Positions 15,499 to 23,865 of a DNA stretch of 37,707 bases are shown here, piece after piece. Within the stretch, counting starts at the first letter, position 1, and every line of letters begins with the position of its first letter. The stretch is taken from contig CAIRMR010000143.1 of assembly GCA_903879715.1 (NCBI GenBank), positions 1-37,707 on the forward strand, read 5' to 3'. The notes under the pieces are model-generated. The model did no database searches, was not told the origin of the DNA, and saw only the letters and a list, made by a program, of their open reading frames with translations. This DNA is from an uncultured Bacteroidales bacterium (lineage in GTDB: Bacteria > Bacteroidota > Bacteroidia > Bacteroidales > UBA4417). A program made the position numbers and the translations under genes.

Positions 15499-18400
15499 TT
15501 ACCGTGACGTGTTTTCAGATGGTAAACTAAAAAAAAAGGTTGCGCCTTTCCCAATTTCACTTTCTGCCCACACTTCACCAGCATGTTTTGAAATAATCCT
15601 TTGAACCATTGCCAGGCCAACGCCATTGCCTTCAAATTCGCTTTCAGTATGAAGTCGTTGGAAAACTCCAAAAAGCTTATATCCATATTGCATGTTAAAA
15701 CCAACTCCGTTATCCTTGATGAAATAAGTTATATGATCGCCTTCCTGCCTGGACCCTATACTTATTTCTGGTGTTTTTTGCTTCGACGAGTATTTGATCG
15801 CATTGCCAATCAGGTTATTCCATACTATTTTTATCAGGTTAAGATCGCAGGACACCTTGTGTAAATCTCCTACCTTTAACACAATCCTCTTTTTAGCATC
15901 TTCATCGGTGAAATCCCAATATACTGAGTTGGCGACAGATTTCATATCAATTATTGCGGGTGTCATGCTGCTTCGGCCTATCCTGGAAAAATTAAGCAGA
16001 TCATCAATTAGCCGTCCCATTTGTGATGCGCCTGATGAGATTATGCCGCAAAGCCTTTTGCCTTCATCATCCAGAATATCGCGGTAATCATCGAGTAAAA
16101 TATTGGAAAATCCCTGAACGGCGCGCAGGGGTGCTCTAAGGTCGTGCGACACGGAGTAACTGAATGCTTCGAGTTCTTTATTAGCTTCATTAAGCTGCCC
16201 GGTACGTTCGATTACACGTTGTTCAAGTGTTTCGTTTAGTTGCCTGATTTCTGCTTCCGCCTGCCTGCGCTCCGTGATGTCCAGGGTCGAGCCGATATAC
16301 CGGATGAGTTTGCCGTCCTGGTCGAAATTCGGCTCGGCACGTTCATACACCCACCGCACACTTCCATCGGGCCTAATGATCCTGTGTTCAAGTTCATAAA
16401 CAGAACTACTTTGAATGGCGGCTGTGAAGGTCTTGAAGAGCAGGGACGAATCGTCAGGATGTATACAATTTGCCAGCAGTACGTCAAACGTGGGTGAAGG
16501 CTCCGTTGGGTCTAATCCGTAAATTGAGTATTCCTCTGCTGACCACAACGTTGAATTAGTATCTGCCAAGTACTCAAATGTGCCCATATGTGCAATCTTC
16601 TGGCCCTCATTCAAGATGAATTCCATCTTCTTTAAGACTTCCTCCGCATGTTTACGTTTGGTGATATCGTTAAATGTGACAACTATATGTTCTAATGTTC
16701 CATCATTATGTAGCTGTGGCAGTGCACCGACTAATAACCATCTACGATCATCAATTGTGGGATTATAAACGCCCATTATAACATCTCTGACCGGAAGAAG
16801 TGTTTCAATTGCCTGGAAAACGGGATGGGTTTTACCCGGAAAGGGTGAACCATCCTCGTGAATAACATTCCAGCCAGGATCTAACGAAGTCTTGCCCAAT
16901 ATTTGATCTTCAGTCATTCCAAGCAATTCAAGCGCCTTGGGATTACTCAATACTATTTCGGACTTTGGCCCATGGATCAGCACTCCAACCTGCATATCAG
17001 CGACAAGATTTTTAAATTTGTATTCGCTTTCGCGCAATGCCGCCTCTGCATGTTTGCGTTCGGTTATATCATTAATAAGAGCCAGAAAGTAACTGGTCTT
17101 ATTTTCTTCATTCCGGAAACAGCGAACTGCAAGTTCTGTATAAATTTCTTCACCATTTTTTCGAATAAATCGCTTATCAATTTTATAGCCTTCAATTTCA
17201 CCATTCAAAACCTGATCGAAATATTTGATATCAACGTCAATATCATCAGGATGAGTAAGATCATCCCATGTTTTTTGCATCAACTCTTCCCTTGTGTAGC
17301 CTAAAAAGCCGCAAATAGTATCGTTTACCTCTATCCATGTCTTATCAACAGAAGTAATCGCCATACCTAATAAACCAAGTTCAAAATAACTGCGTAAACG
17401 GATTTCGCTTTCTTCCGCAAGTTTTCTGGCTTTTAACAATTCATCCTCCGCCAGCTTTCGTTTGGTAATATCACGGTTTACGCTCACATACCCACTTATC
17501 TTCCCATCGTTATCGCGAATTACTATAGATGATACTTCCACCGGAAAGCGGCTTCCGTTTTTTCGTATCTGTACAGCTTCTCCGATCCATCGGCCGATTT
17601 CTGCGATATTACGCCTCATAAGTTTGGCAGTTGTAAACGGGAATTCTGTTTGTATGATCTGAATCCCATGTTTTCCAAGCACTTCTTCGGCTTTCCATCC
17701 GTACGTAAATTCAGCAGCTTTGTTCCAATGAGTAATTACAAAGTTCTCGTCGGAAGCAATAACAGCATCGTTTATATTTTCGAGCACGAGCGAATGATAG
17801 GCCAGTTGTTCTTCGGTATGCTTACGGTCGGTAATATCGATACTCATGTTGGCGTAATGATCGGGGTCAAGCAAAAAAACTGATGACAGATAAGTTCTGT
17901 CGTTGATTTCGAAATAGGACTCGAAAGTAATTGGTGTGCCGGTTTTAATTACCTGGCGGGCAACCTGAAAATAGGGCGCCATTACCTGTTCACCGAAAAG
18001 GGCAAGTACACGTTTTCCTATAGCAGCTGCCTTTTCAAGTCCAATGCTTGAAGCGCCCATTTCATTAATGGCGCTGATTTCCCAATCCACTATTTCTCCT
18101 GAATTATCGCGGATGAGTTTGTAAATTACACCATTAAAAGGCGCCTGGCTCAGGAGTGCCTCGAAACGAATGGAACTCTTTTTTAATGATTCTTCCGCCA
18201 ACTTTCGCTCGGAGGCTTCTCTGACTAATTCATCATTTTTTACCTCTAAAATATTTTTTGCCTTAACCAGTTCTTCCGATAGTCTTATAGTAGCTTCTTG
18301 CTGGAGGACTAAGTCTTCGATGGTTTTATATAAATCGGAGGTTCTTTCGGACACCTTTTGCTCTAACAGGGCATTTAAATTGATCAGCTCTTCTTCCTGG

Positions 18401-18915
18401 CGCTTTAACTCCGTAATATCTGAAAATATAATACATACCCCGTTTTGAATAACTTCGGGCAGTACACTGATCGAAAGTCGCAGATTTAATATATGACCGT
18501 TGTTCTTTATATAAACTAACTCGCCAACGCTTTTGCCGCTGAGCCCGGTTTTAAATAATTCGAGAAAATTCGGTACTTCACTTTCATGGAGTAAATTAAC
18601 GAAGTAAGTGCCAATTATTCTTTCATAAGGTTCCGAAACAAGTTCCGCAAAGCGGGCATTGCAATACGTGATTAATCCATCTTTGGTAAGGGTAATGGCT
18701 CCTTCGTACATCTGTTCAATAATAATACGGTACTTGGTTTCAACAGAAGTAAGAGAATAAATGTTATCCCCATCCACTCCTGAAACAACAATTGCATCAA
18801 TTTCGCCATTATGTATCGAATTTAAAGTTTCTTCAAGTTCATACACACGCCGATGCAATTCTTCGTTTTCAAGAAGCAACTGTTTCTCTGTAAGCCGTAT
18901 TTTATTACTTTTCAT
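15499..18915 (-). CDS. Six-PAS histidine kinase, phytochrome-type core
   Basis: A 1138-residue cytoplasmic kinase. The start at 18915 is chosen because AAAGGA lies about 10 nt before this ATG; an earlier ATG at 18948 would add 11 residues. An N-terminal coiled coil is followed by six PAS domains (beginning ETKYRIII, IRFEALLSQ, SLVLENIND, EIRLRSYF, YKFKNLVAD and FILNEGQK), long helices such as LEQKVSERTSDLY between PAS 1 and 2, and LNETLEQRVIERTGQL before the HisKA domain. The phospho-accepting His is in SVSHDLRAPLRAVQGFSN (H924 from this start). The ATPase has NLIGNAIKYS and GNGVGLAM. There is no receiver; the Rcp1-like regulator downstream is the likely partner. The gene follows kaiB by about 40 bp, so it is probably co-transcribed with kaiBC. 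It has no KaiB-like SasA domain. Confidence 0.93.
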   Translation of the reverse strand: MKSNKIRLTEKQLLLENEELHRRVYELEETLNSIHNGEIDAIVVSGVDGDNIYSLTSVETKYRIIIEQMYEGAITLTKDGLITYCNARFAELVSEPYERIIGTYFVNLLHESEVPNFLELFKTGLSGKSVGELVYIKNNGHILNLRLSISVLPEVIQNGVCIIFSDITELKRQEEELINLNALLEQKVSERTSDLYKTIEDLVLQQEATIRLSEELVKAKNILEVKNDELVREASERKLAEESLKKSSIRFEALLSQAPFNGVIYKLIRDNSGEIVDWEISAINEMGASSIGLEKAAAIGKRVLALFGEQVMAPYFQVARQVIKTGTPITFESYFEINDRTYLSSVFLLDPDHYANMSIDITDRKHTEEQLAYHSLVLENINDAVIASDENFVITHWNKAAEFTYGWKAEEVLGKHGIQIIQTEFPFTTAKLMRRNIAEIGRWIGEAVQIRKNGSRFPVEVSSIVIRDNDGKISGYVSVNRDITKRKLAEDELLKARKLAEESEIRLRSYFELGLLGMAITSVDKTWIEVNDTICGFLGYTREELMQKTWDDLTHPDDIDVDIKYFDQVLNGEIEGYKIDKRFIRKNGEEIYTELAVRCFRNEENKTSYFLALINDITERKHAEAALRESEYKFKNLVADMQVGVLIHGPKSEIVLSNPKALELLGMTEDQILGKTSLDPGWNVIHEDGSPFPGKTHPVFQAIETLLPVRDVIMGVYNPTIDDRRWLLVGALPQLHNDGTLEHIVVTFNDITKRKHAEEVLKKMEFILNEGQKIAHMGTFEYLADTNSTLWSAEEYSIYGLDPTEPSPTFDVLLANCIHPDDSSLLFKTFTAAIQSSSVYELEHRIIRPDGSVRWVYERAEPNFDQDGKLIRYIGSTLDITERRQAEAEIRQLNETLEQRVIERTGQLNEANKELEAFSYSVSHDLRAPLRAVQGFSNILLDDYRDILDDEGKRLCGIISSGASQMGRLIDDLLNFSRIGRSSMTPAIIDMKSVANSVYWDFTDEDAKKRIVLKVGDLHKVSCDLNLIKIVWNNLIGNAIKYSSKQKTPEISIGSRQEGDHITYFIKDNGVGFNMQYGYKLFGVFQRLHTESEFEGNGVGLAMVQRIISKHAGEVWAESEIGKGATFFFSLPSENTSR

Positions 18916-18955
18916 CGGGTTGATCCTTTGCAAAAAAAGATGAATCAAATGTTGG

Positions 18956-19300
18956 TCATGTTTTTTTTAAATCGAGCCCGACGAGTAAGCGTTCGGTGCC
19001 CGACAGATCGCCTATTATGCGGCGCAGGGGAAGAGGAAGTTTTTTTATAAGCGTTGGCGCGGCAATAATCTGTTCGCCTGTGGCTAACTGTGGGTTCTGG
19101 TAAAGGTCTATCACTTCAAGATCATAACGCCCCTTAAGATGGTCCTCACAAATAGTTTTTAAATTTGAGATTGCACGGATAGATTTTGGCGTCATTCCGG
19201 CTATGTATAACCTCAAAATGTATTTCTCACTATTCGAATCCCCAAGCGCTGATTCAAATTGATCGGTGGAATATTCTATTTCCTTAATTTTTTTTTTCAT
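18956..19300 (-). CDS. KaiB-family protein, second copy
   Basis: A 114-residue KaiB homologue with an N-terminal extension of about 25 residues. The thioredoxin-like core starts at YILRLYIAG; IAAPTL and the RRIIGDLSGTERLLVGLDL block are conserved. G108 and D110 match the glycine and aspartate (G88, D90 in Synechococcus) that govern fold switching. The acidic C-terminal tail of cyanobacterial KaiB is missing; it ends LKKT. Its role would be to bind the KaiC CI ring and so gate downstream kinases. It is 19 bp behind the first kaiB, and the six-PAS kinase gene follows at once. It differs from copy one at many positions, so the pair is not a recent duplication. Confidence 0.92.
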   Translation of the reverse strand: MKKKIKEIEYSTDQFESALGDSNSEKYILRLYIAGMTPKSIRAISNLKTICEDHLKGRYDLEVIDLYQNPQLATGEQIIAAPTLIKKLPLPLRRIIGDLSGTERLLVGLDLKKT

Positions 19301-19319
19301 CGCCGTTCGTAATTAATGT

Positions 19320-19664
19320 TTATTTAAACCTCGGCAGCAGGTCTAAGCCGATAAGCACCCTTTCGGTATTAGAAAGATCGCCAATGATTTTCTTTACCGG
19401 TTCGGGTAATTTGCGAACCAGTGTGGGGATGGCAAGTATCTGGTCATCCCTGCCCAGTTGCGGATTAAGTAAAAGATCAATTACTTCTATCTGATACCGG
19501 CCATTTAATTGTTCCTCACAAATAATTTTGAGATTTTTAAAAGCAAGCAGAGCTTTAGGTGATTGCCCGGCAACGTATAAACGTAATACCCAATTTTCCA
19601 AATCGGGTAATGAAGTAATTTCCTGATTATCATTAATTTTAGTATTTTTTTTAGACGCGCTCAT
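19320..19664 (-). CDS. KaiB-family protein, first copy
   Basis: A 114-residue KaiB homologue lying directly behind kaiC (49 bp). After a polar N-terminal extension the core runs from [14 protein letters not shown] through [17 protein letters not shown] to [21 protein letters not shown]106 and D108 match the fold-switch residues of Synechococcus KaiB. It ends PRFK without the acidic tail. Of the two copies this is closer to canonical KaiB at the C-terminus (IGLDLL). It is expected to bind the CI ring of KaiC in its phosphorylated state. Confidence 0.93.
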   Translation of the reverse strand: MSASKKNTKINDNQEITSLPDLENWVLRLYVAGQSPKALLAFKNLKIICEEQLNGRYQIEVIDLLLNPQLGRDDQILAIPTLVRKLPEPVKKIIGDLSNTERVLIGLDLLPRFK

Positions 19665-19713
19665 GTAGTTCCTCCGTTGGCTTACAAAAATTATTTTTAT
19701 AAAGTTTGAAAAT

Positions 19714-21420
19714 TTAGTCAGTATCAGCTTTCCTGCTCATAGCCATATCGCGTTGCTGTAATAAAAAGGCTTTATTTCTTTCTTCTTCCAGATAAATCAT
19801 ATTGAGGGTTTCAATGCTTTCGGCCTCAAATTCTTCCTGCAATTCGCTTATTTTAGCGACCATAGCTTTGCGTTTGCGCTCAAGTGCCAGTTTCTTGCGT
19901 TCGGTTTCCTGCTGTCGTGATAATTGTTCTGAATATTCCTGTGCTTCTTTTGATATCCTGGCCGATCCTGTCAGCACCCCGTCAGGACCTACATAAACAT
20001 CAAGCAACTCGGCTCCGTTATCGGTGAGGATGTACTCGCGTATCTGATTTGAGTGAGCCATTCCCCGCGATTTAAGAATATGCAATCCACGGTTGCGTTC
20101 GCCACCGATTTCAATATCACGCAGAATCATCCATGTATCGATGAGCGATGATATGTTTATTTGCGTATGCTCAAGTTCAGAATTGGCTCCTGTAAGAGAG
20201 GTAAAGAAGCCGGTGATAGTATTCATTTTAAGAAAGTCAACCATACGCATGATCATCGACTTGGCTTCAAAATCGTTGGTACCGACAATAAAACTGCTGA
20301 TCGGATCAATGATTACGACTTCTGGTTTAAATTCATTAATCACTTTATGCATAAGTGTCAGATACGATTCCAGTCCAATAAAGGTTGGTCGGTTGGAATG
20401 AAATTTCATTAACCCGTTTTTCACCCATTGCTCATTGTCGATACCGATCGACCGCATATTCCGGATTATCTGTTGTGGCGATTCTTCCAGTGCAAAGTAA
20501 AGCACGCGTTCTCCCCGCTTACAGGCAGCGAAAGCAAAATGTGCGGCGAGGCTGCTTTTGCCGGTTCCGGCCGTACCCGAAACAAGTACACTGCTTCCAC
20601 GGTAGTATCCTTTGCCGCTAAGCATTGTATCGAGCCGCGGAATGCCACTCGAAATCCGATCGGTAGTAACCGAATGATTAAGACCTACCGAGGTTACAGG
20701 GAGTACTGAAAACCCGGTTTCATCAATCAGGAACGGATACTCGTTGGTGCCGTGAGCTGAACCTCTGTACTTAACAACACGCAGACGCCGTGTTGAAGTT
20801 TGTTCGGTTACGCGGTGGTCGAGCATAATAACACAGTCGGAAACATACTCTTCCAAACCCTGGCGGGTGAGCATCTCGTCTCCGCGTTCCCCTGTGATTA
20901 TTACCGTTACACCTTTCTCTTTCAGGAAGCGGAACAAGCGCCTGAGTTCAGCCCGGAGGATAAGCGTATTAGGAAGCCCTCCAAAGAGGGACTCTATGGT
21001 ATCCAGGACAAGTCGTTTTGCACCTATACTGTCGATTGCAAGATTAATACGGATTAATAATCCTTCCAGGTCGTATTCGCCGGTTTCTTCTATTTCACTC
21101 CTTTCGATATGGATATGTTCGAGCAGAAGCATTTTTTTTGCTGTAAGCTTATCCAGATCGAAACCAAGCGAGGCGACATTGGCCGTTAATTCCTTTTCCG
21201 TTTCCTCGAATGCCATAAAAACACCCGGTTCATTGTATTGAGTTGCACCACGCACAAGAAATTCCATAGCCAGGAGTGTTTTCCCACAGCCTGCGTTGCC
21301 GCAGATAAGGGTTGGCCTGCCTTTTGGTAACCCGCCACCGGTAATTTCATCCAATCCCTGTATGCCGGTAAGCGATTTAGGGAGGTCATTTTGCTTAGGC
21401 TGATCGTTAGCTTTTTTCAT
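19714..21420 (-). CDS. kaiC: KaiC clock ATPase/autokinase
   Basis: A 568-residue double-domain RecA-like ATPase, the central part of Kai timing systems; it forms hexamers with ATP between subunits. CI has Walker A GNAGCGKT (41-48), catalytic E72/E73 and D140; CII has GTAGTGKS (282-289), E312/E313 (LEESPQQ) and D372. S424 and S425 (ISSLIDTW) match the S431/T432 phospho-sites of Synechococcus KaiC, and T419 matches T426. The catalytic residues are all present, so ATPase and autokinase activity are likely. It is about 50 residues longer than the cyanobacterial protein: from residue ~490 a charged coiled coil replaces the KaiA-binding tail, as reported for Rhodobacter sphaeroides KaiC. No kaiA is in the window. 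The gene is 15 bp behind the CheY-like gene and leads the two kaiB copies. Confidence 0.97.
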   Translation of the reverse strand: MKKANDQPKQNDLPKSLTGIQGLDEITGGGLPKGRPTLICGNAGCGKTLLAMEFLVRGATQYNEPGVFMAFEETEKELTANVASLGFDLDKLTAKKMLLLEHIHIERSEIEETGEYDLEGLLIRINLAIDSIGAKRLVLDTIESLFGGLPNTLILRAELRRLFRFLKEKGVTVIITGERGDEMLTRQGLEEYVSDCVIMLDHRVTEQTSTRRLRVVKYRGSAHGTNEYPFLIDETGFSVLPVTSVGLNHSVTTDRISSGIPRLDTMLSGKGYYRGSSVLVSGTAGTGKSSLAAHFAFAACKRGERVLYFALEESPQQIIRNMRSIGIDNEQWVKNGLMKFHSNRPTFIGLESYLTLMHKVINEFKPEVVIIDPISSFIVGTNDFEAKSMIMRMVDFLKMNTITGFFTSLTGANSELEHTQINISSLIDTWMILRDIEIGGERNRGLHILKSRGMAHSNQIREYILTDNGAELLDVYVGPDGVLTGSARISKEAQEYSEQLSRQQETERKKLALERKRKAMVAKISELQEEFEAESIETLNMIYLEEERNKAFLLQQRDMAMSRKADTD

Positions 21421-21435
21421 ACTGCTTGCTGATTT

Positions 21436-21789
21436 TTAATACATTTTTAAAATCATATTAATTTTATCGAAGTCATCCGATTTGTTGAAAAAATAATCTG
21501 CGCCTAAAGCCATACATTTGTTTTTATACTGTGGATAGGAGTAGCTGGACAGGATGCACACTATGGTTTTAGCACCTTGCATTCTGAGTTTTTTAAGAAC
21601 CTGGATTCCATTCATGAGTGGCATACGTATGTCAAGGATAATCATATCCGGGTTTTTTTCACTGATGAGGGCCATCGCCTCGGCTCCGTTACTGCATTCG
21701 CCAATGATTTGTACATTTGAATGCTTTAGTGCCAGATTCCTGGTGCGTTCGCGGAAACCAGCCGAATCATCGGCGATTAATAATTTCAT
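21436..21789 (-). CDS. CheY-like response regulator heading the kai operon
   Basis: A 117-residue single receiver: acidic pocket D7/D8, phospho-acceptor D53 (IILDIRMP), S81 and K103 (FFNKSDD). It has no output domain. It is the first gene of the presumed operon and only 15 bp before kaiC, so it is probably translationally linked. Possible jobs are input to KaiC, or a phosphate sink for the kinases downstream. The local motif FNKSDDF is typical of the receivers of NarL-like regulators, but the protein ends there, with no helix-turn-helix. Confidence 0.92.
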   Translation of the reverse strand: MKLLIADDSAGFRERTRNLALKHSNVQIIGECSNGAEAMALISEKNPDMIILDIRMPLMNGIQVLKKLRMQGAKTIVCILSSYSYPQYKNKCMALGADYFFNKSDDFDKINMILKMY

Positions 21790-21822
21790 TTTTGTAACCG
21801 TTACTGAATGTTAGCAACTATT

Positions 21823-21853
21823 ATTATACTTCGTGCTAAATTACTGAGTACAA
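21823..21853 (-). promoter_or_regulatory. Possible promoter of the kai operon
   Basis: On the minus strand TTGTAC (21848-21853) and TATAAT (21823-21828) are 19 bp apart, about 35 bp before the ATG of the CheY-like gene. The -10 box is perfect but the spacing is long, and Bacteroidota usually use TTTG / TAnnTTTG, so this is tentative. Confidence 0.25.
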
Positions 21854-22393
21854 AATCAAAAGAATATAGGCAGAACATTGATTTTATTGTAAGGAAAATG
21901 CTGAATGGATTGTAAGTAGAAACCTTACAAAGGAGGTAGAGTAAATTAAAAATTGGGAAATTTTTACGAGAAGAGAACGGATAAAGCACCGAAAATAAGA
22001 AGGATTGTTAAAGCAGAAGTTTTTAACGCAAAGTGCGCGGAGAACACGCAAAGCGCCGCAGAGCCTTTTAATGCCTGACTTCTTCTGGCAACTCTATGTA
22101 TATAATTGTAATTCGCTGACAGCAGGCAGGCAAGTTCGCGGTTACTATTTCATGATGTTAACTTAATTTGGCCAATGATAGAATAATCATTCGCTGAGAT
22201 CCCGAAATTTTGACCCGATAACTGCCAGATTCTATTTGTAGATTTGCTTCTATATTATAAAATACTGACAATTCGTAATTATCAAAAAATGCTAAATGTT
22301 CAAGTTTTGATAATTTGTTTTATGTCTTCGCATCATGGACAAATTTATAAATCGGAAGGAATATATTGACAAACGCCTGTCGTATAAAGTTAA
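21854..22393. other. Gap before the kai operon
   Basis: No gene is seen. The leader of the kai operon lies at its left end. A GC-rich repeat is at 22024-22063, and the remainder is AT-rich with no long hairpin. The LuxR-type regulator gene ends at 22394 without an obvious terminator. Confidence 0.5.
22024..22063. repeat. CGCAAAG/CCGCAGAG repeat, single arm
   Basis: AACGCAAAGTGCGCGGAGAA followed by CACGCAAAGCGCCGCAGAG. It belongs to the same family as the paired inverted repeats at 23150-23246 and 37058-37159, but here only one arm is present. Confidence 0.7.
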
Positions 22394-23023
22394 TTACTCA
22401 ATCAGCTTATTATTAATAGCATAGAATGTAAGATCTGTGTTTTTTTTCATACCCATTTTGCGCATTATCCGCAGGCGGTGAGTACCTACAGTTTTTTCGC
22501 TGATGAATAGGTCGCTGGCGATTTGCCGTGATGATTTTCCTTTAGCAAGAAGAATCATAATCTGAAATTCACGTTCCGAAAGTTTTAGATGTACTGTAAT
22601 TTCGAATTTGCTATCTAAGTTAAATGCCATATATTCGGCCAGTTCAGGGGAAACATATTTTCCGCCTCCGGATATTTTTCTAATGGCAGCAAGCAGTTCT
22701 TCCCCGGCTCTATCCTTGGTTACATACCCTAAAGCACCCAGTTTTAATGCCCGGATAGCAAACTGCTCCTCGGGATGCATAGAAAGGATAAGAATACGGG
22801 AAGTGATATTCAGAAGTTTTAAACTTTTGAGTATATCGATACCAGACATTCCCGGCAAAGAAATATCGAGTATTACAAAATCGTAAAAACTACTTTCGAT
22901 CATCTTCAGCGCATCGACCCCATTTGTTGCTTCTTCAACCTGCCCGATTTCCGGGAGTTTTTTCAGAATCTGTTTCAATCCTTCGCGGACAATAGTATGA
23001 TCGTCGGCAATGAGTATTTTCAT
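22394..23023 (-). CDS. NarL/LuxR-type response regulator
   Basis: A 209-residue DNA-binding response regulator. The start at 23023 (MKILIADDH) is preferred over an in-frame ATG at 23056, which would add 11 unconserved residues. The receiver has D7/D8, phospho-acceptor D53 (VILDISLPGMSG) and the switch residues around ILSMHPEE; the C-terminal HTH_LuxR domain reads LSEREFQIMILLAKG and SEKTVGTHRLRIMRKM. It activates or represses transcription after phosphorylation. Its natural partner is the HisKA_3-type kinase at 23847-27683, the only kinase of that class here; the two are in the same direction, separated by a GxxExxY gene and repeats. Confidence 0.93.
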   Translation of the reverse strand: MKILIADDHTIVREGLKQILKKLPEIGQVEEATNGVDALKMIESSFYDFVILDISLPGMSGIDILKSLKLLNITSRILILSMHPEEQFAIRALKLGALGYVTKDRAGEELLAAIRKISGGGKYVSPELAEYMAFNLDSKFEITVHLKLSEREFQIMILLAKGKSSRQIASDLFISEKTVGTHRLRIMRKMGMKKNTDLTFYAINNKLIE

Positions 23024-23149
23024 ATTATATGTTTTTAAGCCCCCTCCAAATCTCACCCGAATGGTGAGGTTTTAAAAAAGCAACACCTATATTTTGGTAT
23101 TTATAATCATTCTACTGTATGTATTCTGTAGCTAATAATTGTTTGATTA

Positions 23150-23246
23150 CTCTGCGGTTCTTTGCGTCTTCGCTGCGTAACTCTGCGGTAAAAAAAGGTT
23201 TAACCGCGGAGAACCGCAAAGGATTTACGCAGAGAGCCGCAAAGCT
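23150..23246. repeat. Long imperfect inverted repeat at the GxxExxY gene end
   Basis: Left arm 23150-23190 and right arm 23202-23246 share CTCTGCGGTTCTTTGCGT-like text in opposite directions, so about 40 bp can pair with mismatches around a short A/T loop. The right arm reaches the stop codon (23245-23247) of the GxxExxY gene. Similar sequence is at 22024 and 37058. Confidence 0.75.
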
Positions 23247-23622
23247 AAAGCTTGTTAACCAGTCTTTTAATTCCATCAACTACACGTAAAACATTGAAAT
23301 TCATCAATAAACCTAATTTACAACCAGAAAGTTTTAAGTAAGTTAAAACTTGTGCAATATGAATTTCGTTTAATGCCTCAACAGACTTTAGTTCGATAAT
23401 TACTTTCCCTTCCACTACCATATCTATACGGTAGCCAACATCCAGCTTAACTTCTTTATAAACTAATGGCAAAGACTTTTGCTTTTCAACATGCAAACCT
23501 GCCTTTTGTAATTCATAAAATAAACACTCAAGGTAAGCACTTTCAAGTAAACCGGGACCGAGAGATTTATGTACTTCAATGGCGCAACCGATTATCTTTT
23601 CTGAAATCTCATTCTCTATCAT
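23245..23622 (-). CDS. GxxExxY protein (PDDEXK_3-like nuclease fold)
   Basis: A 125-residue protein of the GxxExxY family (PF13366). The name motif is visible in GPGLLESAYLECL. A PDDEXK-like site follows: D in GYRIDMVVEG, then IIELKSVE (E-x-K), and a helix with HIAQVLTYLKLSG. The length is usual for the family. Its biochemical role is not established; the fold suggests nucleic-acid cleavage or binding. It sits between a kinase gene and its likely regulator gene, and its stop codon touches a long inverted repeat, so it looks like an inserted unit. No partner gene is seen. Confidence 0.88.
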   Translation of the reverse strand: MIENEISEKIIGCAIEVHKSLGPGLLESAYLECLFYELQKAGLHVEKQKSLPLVYKEVKLDVGYRIDMVVEGKVIIELKSVEALNEIHIAQVLTYLKLSGCKLGLLMNFNVLRVVDGIKRLVNKL

Positions 23623-23749
23623 AAATAAGTTTTTTAAAAGGTTTGCTTTGGTTAGTGAACAACATGTAAATCCTATTGATTTCCTGATTTATAACTACTA
23701 TTTTAAATTATTTCCAAATTACTTTCTTTCATCTGATACTTTTTCAATT

Positions 23750-23865
23750 GCTCCAGATTCCCAACTACTGCCTGCGTCGACAAGTGCCTCCTGCCTTCCA
23801 GTGCCTGATGGCACATGTCTTCCGCCTTGTGCCTCAATCCCAGTGCCTACCGCCTACTCAAAGGT
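23750..23865. repeat. GTGCC-rich repeat overlapping a stop codon
   Basis: Contains CTGCCTGCG, AAGTGCCTCCTGCCTTCCAG, TGCCTGATGGCACA and CAGTGCCTACCGCCTACT. On the minus strand the stop codon of the eight-PAS kinase (TAG, 23847-23849) falls inside GGCGGTAGGCACTGGG. The remaining part of 23623-23749 is AT-rich and holds nothing I can name. Confidence 0.55.

Noticed and set aside
15499-18915. Six-PAS kinase as a SasA homologue
   Set aside because: SasA begins with a KaiB-like domain; this protein begins with a coiled coil and PAS.
22024-23246. Regular repeats as a possible CRISPR array
   Set aside because: Copies are inverted or single, unevenly spaced and differ in sequence; no cas genes.
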